Source: Actinomycetospora lutea (lineage in GTDB: Bacteria; Actinomycetota; Actinomycetes; Mycobacteriales; Pseudonocardiaceae). Taken from it: DNA of 64,000 nucleotides. Below the pieces are notes generated by a model. The model ran no database searches. It had not been told where the DNA came from and worked only from the letters and a program-made list of their open reading frames with translations. Position 1 is the first letter of the stretch, and every line of letters begins with the position of its first letter. The position numbers and the translations under genes are program-made. Where the stretch lies: NCBI RefSeq assembly GCF_028737205.1, contig NZ_JAQZAL010000020.1, positions 1-64,000 of the forward strand. Direction: 5' to 3'. Shown here piece by piece: positions 17,864-25,471 of this stretch.

Positions 17864-18616
17864 TCAGCGCAGATGGGTATCCAACCAGTTGAGTACCCGG
17901 CTGCGCGCCTCCATCTTGGTGGCTTCCTCCGAGTTCCCCTCCTCGAGGGGATCCGGCTGCTCCGCCGCGCGCTCGTCGGCGTCGAACCGGTGCTCACGGG
18001 AGGGGTAGACGACGACGTCGACGACCCGGCCCGAGGCGTGCGCGGCCTCGCGGAGACGGTCGACGTCGGCGGGGTCGACGGGGTCGCCCTGCTCGCCGTA
18101 GAGCCCCAGCCACGGACAGGTGAGCTCCCCGACCACGTCGACCAGCGCCGGCAGCCCCGACGTCAGCGACGTCGAGACGCCCGCCGCCGACACCGTCACG
18201 ACCGCGCCGAGCGACCGCTGCGCGGCGACGACGAGCGCGGCCGTGGCGCCGAGGTCGAAGCCGACGACGCCCATGCGGTCGGACCCGATCCCGCGGTCGG
18301 CGAGGATCCCGAAGGCGGCGTCGGAGTCGGCGAGCACCGACTCGCCCGAGATCGTGGCGACGGCGCGGTCGACGGCCTCGTCGTCGCCGGTCCGCTCGTC
18401 GATGCCGGGGTCGTCACGGTGGTAGAGGTGGGGCGCGACCGCGAGCCACCCCTCCCCCGCGAGGGCCGCGACGATGGCCTGGGTGCGCGAGGTGATCCCC
18501 CGCGACTCGTGCAGGACGACCACACCACCGCGCACCGCCCCGTCCGGCTCGGCGATCGTCACCCGCAGCTGGGTCTCGTCGACCAGAGGGATGGTCTCGG
18601 TGTGGGTCCCCGTCAT
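17864..18616 (-). CDS. Dienelactone-hydrolase-family protein with Asp at the nucleophile position
   Basis: 250 residues, starting at MTGTHTETIPLVDE (the frame extends upstream but this Met sits at the usual family start). An alpha/beta hydrolase: HESRGIT near residue 38-44 follows the oxyanion-hole strand, and the late YPSREHRFDADER carries the catalytic His. The nucleophile elbow reads GVVGFDLGATAAL, where most dienelactone hydrolases have G-x-C-x-G. An Asp here is the state seen in dehalogenase/epoxide-hydrolase relatives, or the protein is inactive. Cytoplasmic. The gene is immediately upstream of the lysX-like gene (24 bp) on the same strand, so the pair may be one transcript. Confidence 0.8.
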   Translation of the reverse strand: MTGTHTETIPLVDETQLRVTIAEPDGAVRGGVVVLHESRGITSRTQAIVAALAGEGWLAVAPHLYHRDDPGIDERTGDDEAVDRAVATISGESVLADSDAAFGILADRGIGSDRMGVVGFDLGATAALVVAAQRSLGAVVTVSAAGVSTSLTSGLPALVDVVGELTCPWLGLYGEQGDPVDPADVDRLREAAHASGRVVDVVVYPSREHRFDADERAAEQPDPLEEGNSEEATKMEARSRVLNWLDTHLR

Positions 18617-18705
18617 GCGTTCAGCCTTCCACGTCGGGGGGCCAACGTGCCGGGCGCCCGGAGGACCACCGGCGTCGGGGCGGAGCACGCCACCGGGCGT
18701 TTACC

Positions 18706-19767
18706 GTGGTGACCGTGCCCGTGCGCCTGCGTGACGACCTCGCCGCCCTCCCCACCTACGTTGCCGGCCGCACCGTGCCCGGGGCCGTGAAGCTCGCGAG
18801 CAACGAGATGCCGCTGCCGCCCCTGCCCGCGGTGCTGGCCGCGATCCACCGCGCCGTCGAGGCGGGCAACCGCTACCCCGACATCGCCGTGACGACGCTG
18901 ACCGCCCGCCTCGCCGAGCACCACGGCGTCGACCCGGCGCGGATCGCCGTCGGCACCGGCTCGGTGGCGCTGTGCGGCCAGCTGGTGCAGTCGGTCTGCG
19001 CGCCCGGCGACGAGGTCGTCTTCGCCTGGCGGTCGTTCGAGGCCTACCCGATCGTCGCGCTGGCGGGCCACGCGCAGGCCGTGCGGGTGCCGCTGACCGC
19101 GGGCCACGTCCACGACCTCGACGCGATGGCCGAGGCGGTCACGCCGCGCACGCGGCTGGTGTTCGTCTGCAACCCGAACAACCCGACGGGCACCGCCGTC
19201 GACGAGTCGTCGCTGCGGGCCTTCCTCGACCGCGTCCCGAGCGACGTCCTCGTGGTGCTCGACGAGGCCTACCGCGAGTTCGTCTCCGACCCGGCCGTGC
19301 CCGACGGGCTCGCGCTGGCCGAGGAGTACGACAACATCTGCGTGCTGCGGACCTTCTCCAAGGCCCACCGGCTCGCCGGGCTGCGCGTGGGCTACGCCGT
19401 CGGGCCGGCCGAGCTCGCGGCCGCGCTGCGCGGGGTCGCGGTGCCCTTCGGGGTCTCGTCGGCGGCGCAGGCGGGGGCGCTCGCCGCGCTCGACCACCTC
19501 GACGAGCTGTACGCCGACTGCGCGGGCGCGGTCGCCGAGGTCGGGCGGATGGCCTCCGAGCTGCGCTCGCTGGGGTACGAGGTGCCCCCGTCGCAGACCA
19601 ACTTCGTCTGGCTGCCGCTGGGCGAGCGGGCGGTGGAGTTCTCCGAGCACGCGCTCGAGAACAAGGTCGTCGTGCGCGCGTTCGCCGGCGACGGGGTCCG
19701 GGTCAGCGCCGGCACGCCCGAGGAGGTCGACCTCTTCCTCGCGGCCGCGGGCTCGTTCAGCCGCTGA
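18706..19767 (+). CDS. pat: Histidinol-phosphate / aromatic amino acid aminotransferase (HisC/Pat type)
   Basis: 353 residues, fold-type I PLP aminotransferase. KLASNEMPLPP is the conserved substrate-binding start, CNPNNPTGT is the family signature, DEAYREF contains the PLP-interacting Asp/Tyr, and TFSKAHRLAGLRVGY holds the Schiff-base lysine (K in SKAH). Pat proteins favour phenylalanine/tyrosine and HisC histidinol phosphate; the short form with KLASNE and the isolated location (no his operon) favour Pat. In M. tuberculosis the orthologue Rv3772 is near the arabinogalactan locus, a synteny hint. Start GTG; the divergent gene begins 90 bp away. The 3' end overlaps the antisense end of the acyltransferase frame. 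Confidence 0.88.
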   Translation: MVTVPVRLRDDLAALPTYVAGRTVPGAVKLASNEMPLPPLPAVLAAIHRAVEAGNRYPDIAVTTLTARLAEHHGVDPARIAVGTGSVALCGQLVQSVCAPGDEVVFAWRSFEAYPIVALAGHAQAVRVPLTAGHVHDLDAMAEAVTPRTRLVFVCNPNNPTGTAVDESSLRAFLDRVPSDVLVVLDEAYREFVSDPAVPDGLALAEEYDNICVLRTFSKAHRLAGLRVGYAVGPAELAAALRGVAVPFGVSSAAQAGALAALDHLDELYADCAGAVAEVGRMASELRSLGYEVPPSQTNFVWLPLGERAVEFSEHALENKVVVRAFAGDGVRVSAGTPEEVDLFLAAAGSFSR

Positions 19768-20795
19768 GCCTGCGAGGGGCGGCGCACCAGCCACCGGTGC
19801 GCGGGCCGCTCGACGAGCACGGTCAGCAGCCACCCGAGCAGCACCGCGACGGCGACGACGGCGACCAGCCGCAGCCACCCGTCGATCCCGAAGCGGTCGC
19901 GCAGGCCCCAGGCGACGAAGTAGCCGATCTGTTGGTTCATCAGGTAGATGCCGTAGGAGATCCCGGCGAGCCAGGTGATCACGCGCGGCAGCCGGCCCAC
20001 CCGCAGCACGCTCCAGTCGCGCCCGGCCCCGGCGGCGGCGATGCCCACGACCGCGAGCGCCAGCACGAGCACCGAGGGCAGGTCGGGGGTGTGGAGGTTC
20101 TCGGCGGCGAGGCCCGCGAGCACCAGCGTGACGAGGTGGCCGCCGTGGATGCGCCCGCGGGACCACAGCCACACGGCGAGCCCGATGCCGAACACCTGCC
20201 AGCGGAACATGACGAGGCCGTGGAAGACGCTGCTCAGCACGCCGTCCGCCGCGCCGAGCAGCAGCATCAGGGCGGGGACGACGATGATCCCCCAGGCCAG
20301 CGCCGGCAGTGTCCAGCTCCGCCGCCAGAAGCCGCGGCCGAGGTAGGCGGCGGCCGCGGCGGCGAGGGTGAACATCGCGAGCTGGGCGGGCAGGGTCCAG
20401 TACGAGTGGTCGATGTACGTGACGCGCTCGTCCCAGCCCTGCACCAGCAGGAGGTTGCCGATGAGGTCGACGCCGCTGGGGCGCCAGTACCCGAACCGCG
20501 ACGCGTAGAGCGTGAGCAGGTAGGTCACGAGCACGGCGACGACGTAGGCGGGCAGCAGCCGGGCCAGCCGGTCGACCCACCACCGGCCCGGCGGGCGGGT
20601 CGCGAGCGTCCGGCACACGAAGAACGCCGAGATCACCATCAGCGTGTTCGCGCCGGCCTGGATCGGCCAGACGAACGGCAGCCGGGGCATCCACGGCATG
20701 ACGCCGATGACCGAGTACGTGGCGTGCTGGAGCACCACGCTCGCCACCGCGACGACGCGCACGACGTCCCAGCTCAGCTGCCGTGTCCCGTTCAC
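19392..20795 (-). CDS. Acyltransferase-3 (OafA/YrhL-like) membrane protein, C-terminus uncertain
   Basis: The first ~335 residues form an acyltransferase-3 domain with about ten transmembrane helices. The start RQLSWDVVRVVAVASVVLQH contains the conserved region with the catalytic-type His, and the domain ends at LVERPAHRW. The frame then runs a further ~130 residues of Ser/Ala/Thr/Pro-rich sequence antisense to the aminotransferase gene, which is not family-like. A one-base shift just after the domain would give a stop within a few codons (near 19765), matching a normal convergent junction. So the real 3' end is probably about 19770-19790. Such enzymes O-acylate envelope glycans or lipids; the substrate is unknown. 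Confidence 0.75.
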   Translation of the reverse strand: MNGTRQLSWDVVRVVAVASVVLQHATYSVIGVMPWMPRLPFVWPIQAGANTLMVISAFFVCRTLATRPPGRWWVDRLARLLPAYVVAVLVTYLLTLYASRFGYWRPSGVDLIGNLLLVQGWDERVTYIDHSYWTLPAQLAMFTLAAAAAAYLGRGFWRRSWTLPALAWGIIVVPALMLLLGAADGVLSSVFHGLVMFRWQVFGIGLAVWLWSRGRIHGGHLVTLVLAGLAAENLHTPDLPSVLVLALAVVGIAAAGAGRDWSVLRVGRLPRVITWLAGISYGIYLMNQQIGYFVAWGLRDRFGIDGWLRLVAVVAVAVLLGWLLTVLVERPAHRWLVRRPSQAQRLNEPAAARKRSTSSGVPALTRTPSPANARTTTLFSSACSENSTARSPSGSQTKLVCDGGTSYPSERSSEAIRPTSATAPAQSAYSSSRWSSAASAPACAADETPKGTATPRSAAASSAGPTA

Positions 20796-20858
20796 CGTGC
20801 CGGACGCTAGGAACGGTTCCTGAGAGGACGCTGATGTGCGGCCGCGGCGGACCTGAAC

Positions 20859-21581
20859 TCAGCGGCGGTCCAGGTCAGGGGCCGGTACCCGACGGGTGAT
20901 CTCCCGCACGTGGCCCTCGCGACGGCCCTCCAGCAGCTCCACCGCGCCGAGGCAGAACTGCACCCAGAGGCTCGCCTGGATCTCGCGACCGACGCCGAGG
21001 CGCCCGTAGAGGAGCTCCGCGACGCGGTCACCCGCCCGGGACCACACCTCGATCGTGAAGTCGACGGTCCCCTCCCCGACGTCGGCGGCCCGGAACTCGA
21101 TCTCGCCGGCCTCGAGGTGGCCGTCGAGCGTGCCGAAGCGGAACGACGTCTCGGTGCGGGCGAGCACCCGCACCGGCCCGTCCCAGGGCGCCGGCATGTA
21201 GACGCGGTACTCGTCGCCGACGAGCATGCGGCCGGGCTCACCGCGCTCGCGGGCGAAGGTCACCACGTGCGGCGGCGCACCGCGGTCGAGGTCGCGGGAG
21301 AGGATCCCGATCAGGTGGGCGGCACCGTGCCGCGCGTCGACGGCCCGCACGGTGAACGTGCGGTGGAACAGCGGCCCGTGCCCCTGCTCGATCGTCTTGG
21401 TGCGCTTGTCGACGAGGGTGATGGGCCAGGGGGCGGGCAGGTCGGTGCCGTCGCCGTCCTCCTGGGCACGGTCGAGGACCGGCAGGGTGCGCAGGTGACG
21501 CCCGGTCGTGATCAGGGCACCCCAGCCGCGCCGGAGGCGTCCGAGCGGCGGGCGACGGGAGAACAGCGGTCGTGGCGACAC
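20859..21581 (-). CDS. DUF1990-family protein
   Basis: 240 residues. The C-terminal two thirds match the DUF1990 pattern: DEYRVYMPAPWDGPVRV, then FGTLDGHLEAGEIEF, then FTIEVWSRAGDRVAELLY and LGVGREIQASLWVQF. The function of the family is unknown; members are small cytoplasmic proteins. It is divergent from a second DUF1990 gene with only about 30-80 bp between starts, so the two share a promoter region. No signal peptide or membrane segment. Confidence 0.6.
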   Translation of the reverse strand: MSPRPLFSRRPPLGRLRRGWGALITTGRHLRTLPVLDRAQEDGDGTDLPAPWPITLVDKRTKTIEQGHGPLFHRTFTVRAVDARHGAAHLIGILSRDLDRGAPPHVVTFARERGEPGRMLVGDEYRVYMPAPWDGPVRVLARTETSFRFGTLDGHLEAGEIEFRAADVGEGTVDFTIEVWSRAGDRVAELLYGRLGVGREIQASLWVQFCLGAVELLEGRREGHVREITRRVPAPDLDRR

Positions 21582-21613
21582 GGGGTGCTGGGTAGCCGTC
21601 CGGCGATGACAGC

Positions 21614-22342
21614 ATGCGCCGGTCCGTCCGGCTCCCGCCCGTCCCGCCGATCGAGAGGCACCGCGTGAGGTTCACGGCCCACCCCGATCCGGACCGCGGC
21701 CTGCGCGAGATCGCCGCGTACGGGCTCAACTACGACCCCGCCGAGACCGACGGGCGCGGCTGGCACCACGACCGCGTGCGCCACCTGCTCGGCGACGAGG
21801 AGCCCGGCGAGCCCGTGCCCGACGGCCCGTTCGACCTCGCGTGCCGGATGGTGCACGACTACGAGTTCGCCGAGCCCATGATCATGCACGCGTACTTCCA
21901 CGCCGACGCCCCGCTCGTCGGCCGCGACATGCTGCTCGAGGGGCGCTTCCTCGTCCTGCGCTTCCCGATGGGCGTGCGCGTGGACGCCGAGGTGGACGAG
22001 GTCCGCGACCGCGCCGACGGCACCCGCGAGCGCTCCTGGGGCTGGAGCTACCGCACGCTCGAGCACCACCTCGAGCGCGGGCGGCTGCTCTACGAGGTGG
22101 TCAAGAACCTTGACACCGGCCGCGTCGAGTTCGTCATGACCGGCGTCTCGAGCCGGGCGACGATCCCCAACCCCGTCATCGCGCTCGGGTTCGGGGTGTT
22201 CGGGCGCTGGACGCAGACCCGCTTCTACCGCCTGGCCGGTCGGCGCCTGGCCCGCCTCGTCGCCGAGGTGTCGGCCGGCGGGAAGCGCCCGGAGCCGCGG
22301 CGGATCGGTCAAGGCGACATCGTGCTCGCGCCGACCGACTGA
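21614..22342 (+). CDS. DUF1990-family protein
   Basis: 242 residues from the ATG at 21614; the GTG at 21665 (VRFTAHPDPDRGLREI) is an equally plausible start and leaves more promoter space. Family traits are YGLNYDPAETDGRGW, the sequence EFAEPMIMHAYFHADAPLVG, SYRTLEHHLERGRLLYEV, and the final TRFYRLAGRRLARLV. Function unknown. Divergent partner of the previous gene. Confidence 0.65.
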   Translation: MRRSVRLPPVPPIERHRVRFTAHPDPDRGLREIAAYGLNYDPAETDGRGWHHDRVRHLLGDEEPGEPVPDGPFDLACRMVHDYEFAEPMIMHAYFHADAPLVGRDMLLEGRFLVLRFPMGVRVDAEVDEVRDRADGTRERSWGWSYRTLEHHLERGRLLYEVVKNLDTGRVEFVMTGVSSRATIPNPVIALGFGVFGRWTQTRFYRLAGRRLARLVAEVSAGGKRPEPRRIGQGDIVLAPTD

Positions 22343-22400
22343 ATCCGGCTTCACCACCGCGAGCAGGGGGCATCCTGGTGTCCCCGGCACGGAGGCGCGG

Positions 22401-22646
22401 ATGTCCACACCCGAGGGCGGCGAGCCCGCCCACGAGCCCGCTGACGACCCCGCGCCGGACCCGGCGCTCGGCGACGCGGTCGACGAGGCGATGAAGAAGG
22501 AGGTGTGGCGCGCGCTCGCGCCGCAGTTCCAGCACCTCGCCTTCGAGAGCCGCCGCGTGCGGCCGCCGCGCCACCGCACCGAGATCGACGACATCCTCGA
22601 CAGCATCCGCCAGCAGGACCCGGACGAGGACGAGCGCCCGGACTGA
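22401..22646 (+). CDS. Small acidic hypothetical protein
   Basis: 81 residues, MSTPEGGEPAHEPADDP at the N-terminus, acidic at both ends with a basic helical middle (AMKKEVWRALAPQFQHLAF, RRVRPPRHRTEIDDILDS). I do not recognise a family. It begins about 60 bp after the DUF1990 stop on the same strand and may be co-transcribed. Coding is supported by the structured amino acid pattern and a frame of good actinobacterial character. Confidence 0.6.
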   Translation: MSTPEGGEPAHEPADDPAPDPALGDAVDEAMKKEVWRALAPQFQHLAFESRRVRPPRHRTEIDDILDSIRQQDPDEDERPD

Positions 22647-22654
22647 CGGGCCTC

Positions 22655-22954
22655 TCAGCCCGCCTCGGCCAGCCGGCGCAGCACCCCCATCTCGGCGACG
22701 TTCTTCGTCAGCTCGACGTTCGCCCACCCGGCGATCGCCACCAGCGGACGGCCGTCGTCGAAAGGGAACGTCACGACACCGCCGGCGTCGAGCTCGGCCT
22801 CCGTGCGCGAGGCGAGGAACGCGTCCCAACGATCGAGCAGCCGCCGGAGCTCGTCGACGCCCGCGGCCGCCCCGGGCCAGACGATCTCCGCGAGCTGCCG
22901 GGTGAGGGCGAGCTGGTCGCGCAGCAGGGTGCGCCGATCGGTGCCGTCGTCCAC
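22655..22954 (-). CDS. Hypothetical protein with a pentanucleotide repeat at its start
   Basis: 99 residues from the GTG at 22954 (VDDGTDRRTLLRDQLALTRQ). The helical N-terminal half and the phrase VTFPFDDGRPLVAIAGWANVELTKNV look like a genuine small domain, but I cannot name it. The start codon is part of a CACGG repeat array; the frame is also open through the array (encoding PCRAV repeats) to an ATG at 23017. Changes in repeat number would alter which upstream codons are in frame. Convergent with the previous gene, nine bases apart. Confidence 0.55.
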   Translation of the reverse strand: MDDGTDRRTLLRDQLALTRQLAEIVWPGAAAGVDELRRLLDRWDAFLASRTEAELDAGGVVTFPFDDGRPLVAIAGWANVELTKNVAEMGVLRRLAEAG

Positions 22955-22985
22955 GGCACGGCACGGCACGGCACGGCACGGCACG
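22952..22985. repeat. CACGG pentanucleotide array (6.8 copies)
   Basis: Six perfect CACGG units and a partial seventh in a row. It covers the proposed GTG start and the ribosome-site region of the minus-strand gene. Unit length five is not a multiple of three, so gain or loss of a unit changes the upstream frame. Confidence 0.9.
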
Positions 22986-23116
22986 CTAGCGATCACCGTG
23001 GGGAGACGTCGCCGCATTTCCCGGCGCGGGGCCCCGACGCTTTCCCGGCGCCCCGGCGAGTCGTGTCGGAAAAGCGACTCCCGAACTGCGCGGTCAATTC
23101 TCGTGCGGGCCCCTGC

Positions 23117-23290
23117 TCACGCCGACGCGCCCGGCCCCGGCACGTGCAGGGGACAGTCGGCGTCGACGAGCGGGAGATCCGCGGCACCGGTCCGGTAGGC
23201 GGCGTTGGCGAGCACCGAGCAGAGGCATCCTCGCTGGACAGCGGCCTGCGAACCCGGCAGCGCCTCGGCCCGTGACCGGTCCGTCGCCAC
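23117..23290 (-). CDS. Small Cys-containing hypothetical protein
   Basis: 57 residues from a GTG at 23290 (VATDRSRAEALPG). The C-terminal half RGCLCSVLANAAYRTGAADL followed by PLVDADCPLH looks conserved in character, with CxC and a later CPLH that could bind metal or be a redox site. The frame is open further upstream but that part is Arg/Ser-rich. I do not recognise a named family. Confidence 0.4.
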   Translation of the reverse strand: MATDRSRAEALPGSQAAVQRGCLCSVLANAAYRTGAADLPLVDADCPLHVPGPGASA

Positions 23291-23462
23291 CGACGCGCGA
23301 GCGCTGTCCCCCACCCGGTTCTCCACATCCCAGCGAACACCAGCAATACAGGAAGAGGGCGCGCGCCGATGACGCACGCCCCCGACAGCCCCGACCGTCG
23401 TCTGTTCTGTCAACCCGTCCGGACAGGGCCGTCTCGATGGTGCGCCCCGCCGTCGGCAGCGG

Positions 23463-23750
23463 TCAACGGAACTCGACGGAATCGACGACCGAATCGAGAT
23501 CCTCGGGACGGGCAGCGATCGCACTGTTCGAGGGGCGCACCTGCGCGCGCCCGGGCCGGCTCAGGAGGAGGTGCAGGCGGGCCTCGACGACCGGCGGGAG
23601 CGGCACCGACTCGGCGCGGGCCAACGCGATCATGGCCTCGGCCCGTGTGTGCAGGGCGAGCTCCGCCAGCCGTTCCGCCTCGAACGCGGCGGCGCGGGCG
23701 CGTGCCAGCACCGTGGGGGGATCGGGGGACGCGGTGTCGCGCTGCTGCAT
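23463..23750 (-). CDS. Hypothetical small helical protein
   Basis: 95 residues starting MQQRDTASPDPPTVLARARA. The ATG at 23750 is preceded by GAAGGA at good spacing. The middle is a long Ala/Glu/Arg helix (AFEAERLAELALHTRAEAMI) that could form a coiled coil. No family recognised. Same strand as the two neighbouring small genes in this gene-poor zone. Confidence 0.5.
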   Translation of the reverse strand: MQQRDTASPDPPTVLARARAAAFEAERLAELALHTRAEAMIALARAESVPLPPVVEARLHLLLSRPGRAQVRPSNSAIAARPEDLDSVVDSVEFR

Positions 23751-23907
23751 CAACATTCCTTCGCGGGTGCCGTCTGCTGGACAACCGGGGACGCCGGCAC
23801 CGCGGGTGGACCGATCGCCCCATCGTGCCCTTCGGGCGTCGGGCCCGGGTCCTCGGGCGCGTGTGTCCGTGATCTCGCCCGCCGGCTCCCGCACCGGCCG
23901 ACGTGGG

Positions 23908-24192
23908 TCACGGCGCGTCGCCGAGGGCCTCGTCGAGCCGGGAGAGCAGCGTGGTGGAGACGGGACCGCGGAGGACCTCGAGCAGTTCCCACAGGCCGCG
24001 GCCGTGCAGGCGCTGCCGGTCGGGCCGGTCGTCCAGGTCGAGGACGTCGGAGGTCAGGGCGAGCGCGTGCGCGGTGACCTGTTCGACGCCGTCGCGGCGG
24101 AGGCCTTCGCCGGCCAGACGGTCGAGGTTGCGCAGCACCGCGTCCGCGGTGATCCGCAGCAGCTCCGCGTCGATGCGGCTGTTCAGGAGCAC
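23908..24192 (-). CDS. Hypothetical small helical protein
   Basis: 94 residues, MLLNSRIDAELLRITADAVL onward, helical and acidic, ending SRLDEALGDAP. Codon pattern and composition look real, yet there is no recognisable domain. It lies in the gene-poor zone left of the integrated element. It may be expressed with the small gene that follows it at 23750. Confidence 0.5.
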   Translation of the reverse strand: MLLNSRIDAELLRITADAVLRNLDRLAGEGLRRDGVEQVTAHALALTSDVLDLDDRPDRQRLHGRGLWELLEVLRGPVSTTLLSRLDEALGDAP

Positions 24193-24547
24193 TCCTCGCG
24201 GCCGCCGCCACGGGCGACCAGGTGATGGGCGCGAGCCCAGGGACCACGCCGGCGGTCGGCTCCGGAGGGCCGACCGTGGAGAAGCCCGAAGTCCCGGAGT
24301 GCCCGACCGGCCCGTTCACCCAAACGTTGCAGACCGGGGCGTCGCGGAGATCGTCGTCCTCGAAGGCGCTCTTCTCGTCCGCGCGCGGGCCATCGACACT
24401 CGACGCTTCCGGAGAATGCGCAATCCGGTCGGGATGGAGCCGGTCCGAGGACTTTCGCGTCGCGGGAAGTCGTCTGATCCGCTCCCGAACACACCCGCCG
24501 GGGGCTCCGTCGGAATCGCGATTCCTTGCGCCGACACCCCATGGGAA
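24193..24547. other. Intergenic, no gene supported
   Basis: About 350 bp between a minus-strand start codon and the terminator hairpin that follows. Open frames are present on both strands but none has family-like content or a good ribosome site. Confidence 0.4.
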
Positions 24548-24577
24548 AGTCCCGGGTCGCCGGAGCGACCCGGGACT
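24548..24577. terminator. Hairpin terminator with 13-bp stem
   Basis: Arms AGTCCCGGGTCGC and GCGACCCGGGACT pair perfectly around a CGGA loop. It lies about 80 bp beyond the stop of the small secreted-protein gene on the minus strand, so it most likely ends that transcript. Confidence 0.75.
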
Positions 24578-24655
24578 CCCGGGGAGGCCGCAGCCCGTAC
24601 CGCCCTGATCGCAGGGGGGTTGCCTCAGAGTCGGTCGAGATCCGCGGCCGAGCAC

Positions 24656-24838
24656 CTACTTCGACGACTGGCAGGACGCCGGTCGGCCATCGGCCGGCCC
24701 CGTGCACTGACCGCTCTGCCCAGCACCGTTGCCGCCGTTGGTCGGCGGGGAAGGGCTGGCGAGTGCCGGCGCAGCGGTACCGAGGGTCGCCGCCGCGATC
24801 AACGCGGCCGCGACGACACTACGTCGAATTGTGGCCAT
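24656..24838 (-). CDS. Small secreted protein
   Basis: 60 residues. A very strong ribosome site (GGAGGAGG) precedes MATIRRSVVAAALIAAATLG, a classic signal peptide; cleavage is expected after APALA. The mature ~33 residues are Gly/Ser/Pro-rich with two cysteines (GQCTG and ASCQS) that may form a disulphide. Family unknown. Resembles the many tiny exported proteins of actinobacteria and has an analogue, not a homologue, at 63582. Confidence 0.75.
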   Translation of the reverse strand: MATIRRSVVAAALIAAATLGTAAPALASPSPPTNGGNGAGQSGQCTGPADGRPASCQSSK

Positions 24839-25286
24839 TGTTCCTCCTCCAGGGTTGCTCGGACAGCCGAGTTCGAGAGTGTTCCCGGCCCACCTCGTCG
24901 TCAAGTCAAGAGAGGAGAACAGCTCGCTTTCTCCGGAGTCACTCGTTGAATAGGACAGGATAGCCGGGAGCAACCGACGGTGAAGTGGGGAGTGCTCTCC
25001 GTACTCGACATATCGATGGTCAGATAAAATTCGATCGGAGTGGCCGCCGAAGGCACCACTGGCAACGCCCGGTTGCCGTTGCGATCCTGCCGCCGAGCAG
25101 CCGCGACCGCCCCTTTTCGCCGGCTTCTGCCGATATCGAACAATGGTGAGTGAATCCTCACTGAGTCGGCCGACGCTGCGACCCGTCGCGGAATCGGAGG
25201 GCCCGGAGCTCTGCGTCCCTGCCTCGGCCGCGCGAGCACGGCCCTGCCGGATCCGCCGCTGTCACCGGATCGGCGAGGAGCTGCCG
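24839..25286. other. Intergenic left flank of the integrated element; contains one arm-type site
   Basis: No gene supported. The part around 24940-25060 is AT-richer and probably carries the promoter of the secreted-protein gene. At 25258-25264 there is GCTGTCA followed by CCGGATC, which matches the sequence inside the right end of the element (37599-37613) and sits at the same distance from the att core. See the finding on this site. Confidence 0.5.
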
Positions 25287-25364
25287 AGATCGTCCGCGCC
25301 GGTCTCACCTGCGGAAGCGGGGGGATTCGAACCCCCGGTCACTTGCGTGACGTCCGCTTTCAAG
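25287..25364. repeat. Left attachment site (78-bp core repeat)
   Basis: Identical over 78 bp to 37628-37705. It includes the 3' half of tRNA-Ser from the anticodon loop to the discriminator base plus about 25 bp beyond the tRNA 3' end. It does not form a tRNA by itself because the 5' half is missing. Confidence 0.95.
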
Positions 25365-25438
25365 ACGCCTCGGCATCGTCCGATCTGGCCTCTGAGCTGC
25401 GGAAGCTCTCGTGCGCGGACCCTCTCGAACCCCCTCGG

Positions 25439-25471
25439 TGACAGCGGCGCTGCTGTCACACTTCGCTGTCA
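25439..25471. promoter_or_regulatory. Integrase arm-type sites, left end
   Basis: Three copies of GCTGTCA at an exact 13-bp pitch: inverted at 25439-25445, direct at 25452-25458 and 25465-25471. The same heptamer with the same pitch occurs at the right end (37586 and 37599). Position inside both ends next to the cores is what arm sites of a tyrosine integrase look like. Confidence 0.7.

Noticed and set aside
22952-22985. CRISPR-like array
   Set aside because: Five-base perfect repeats without spacers; a simple sequence repeat.
25312-25400. Second tRNA-Ser gene at the left end of the element
   Set aside because: Only the 3' half is identical; the anticodon stem and acceptor cannot pair with the sequence that follows, so it is the att copy.
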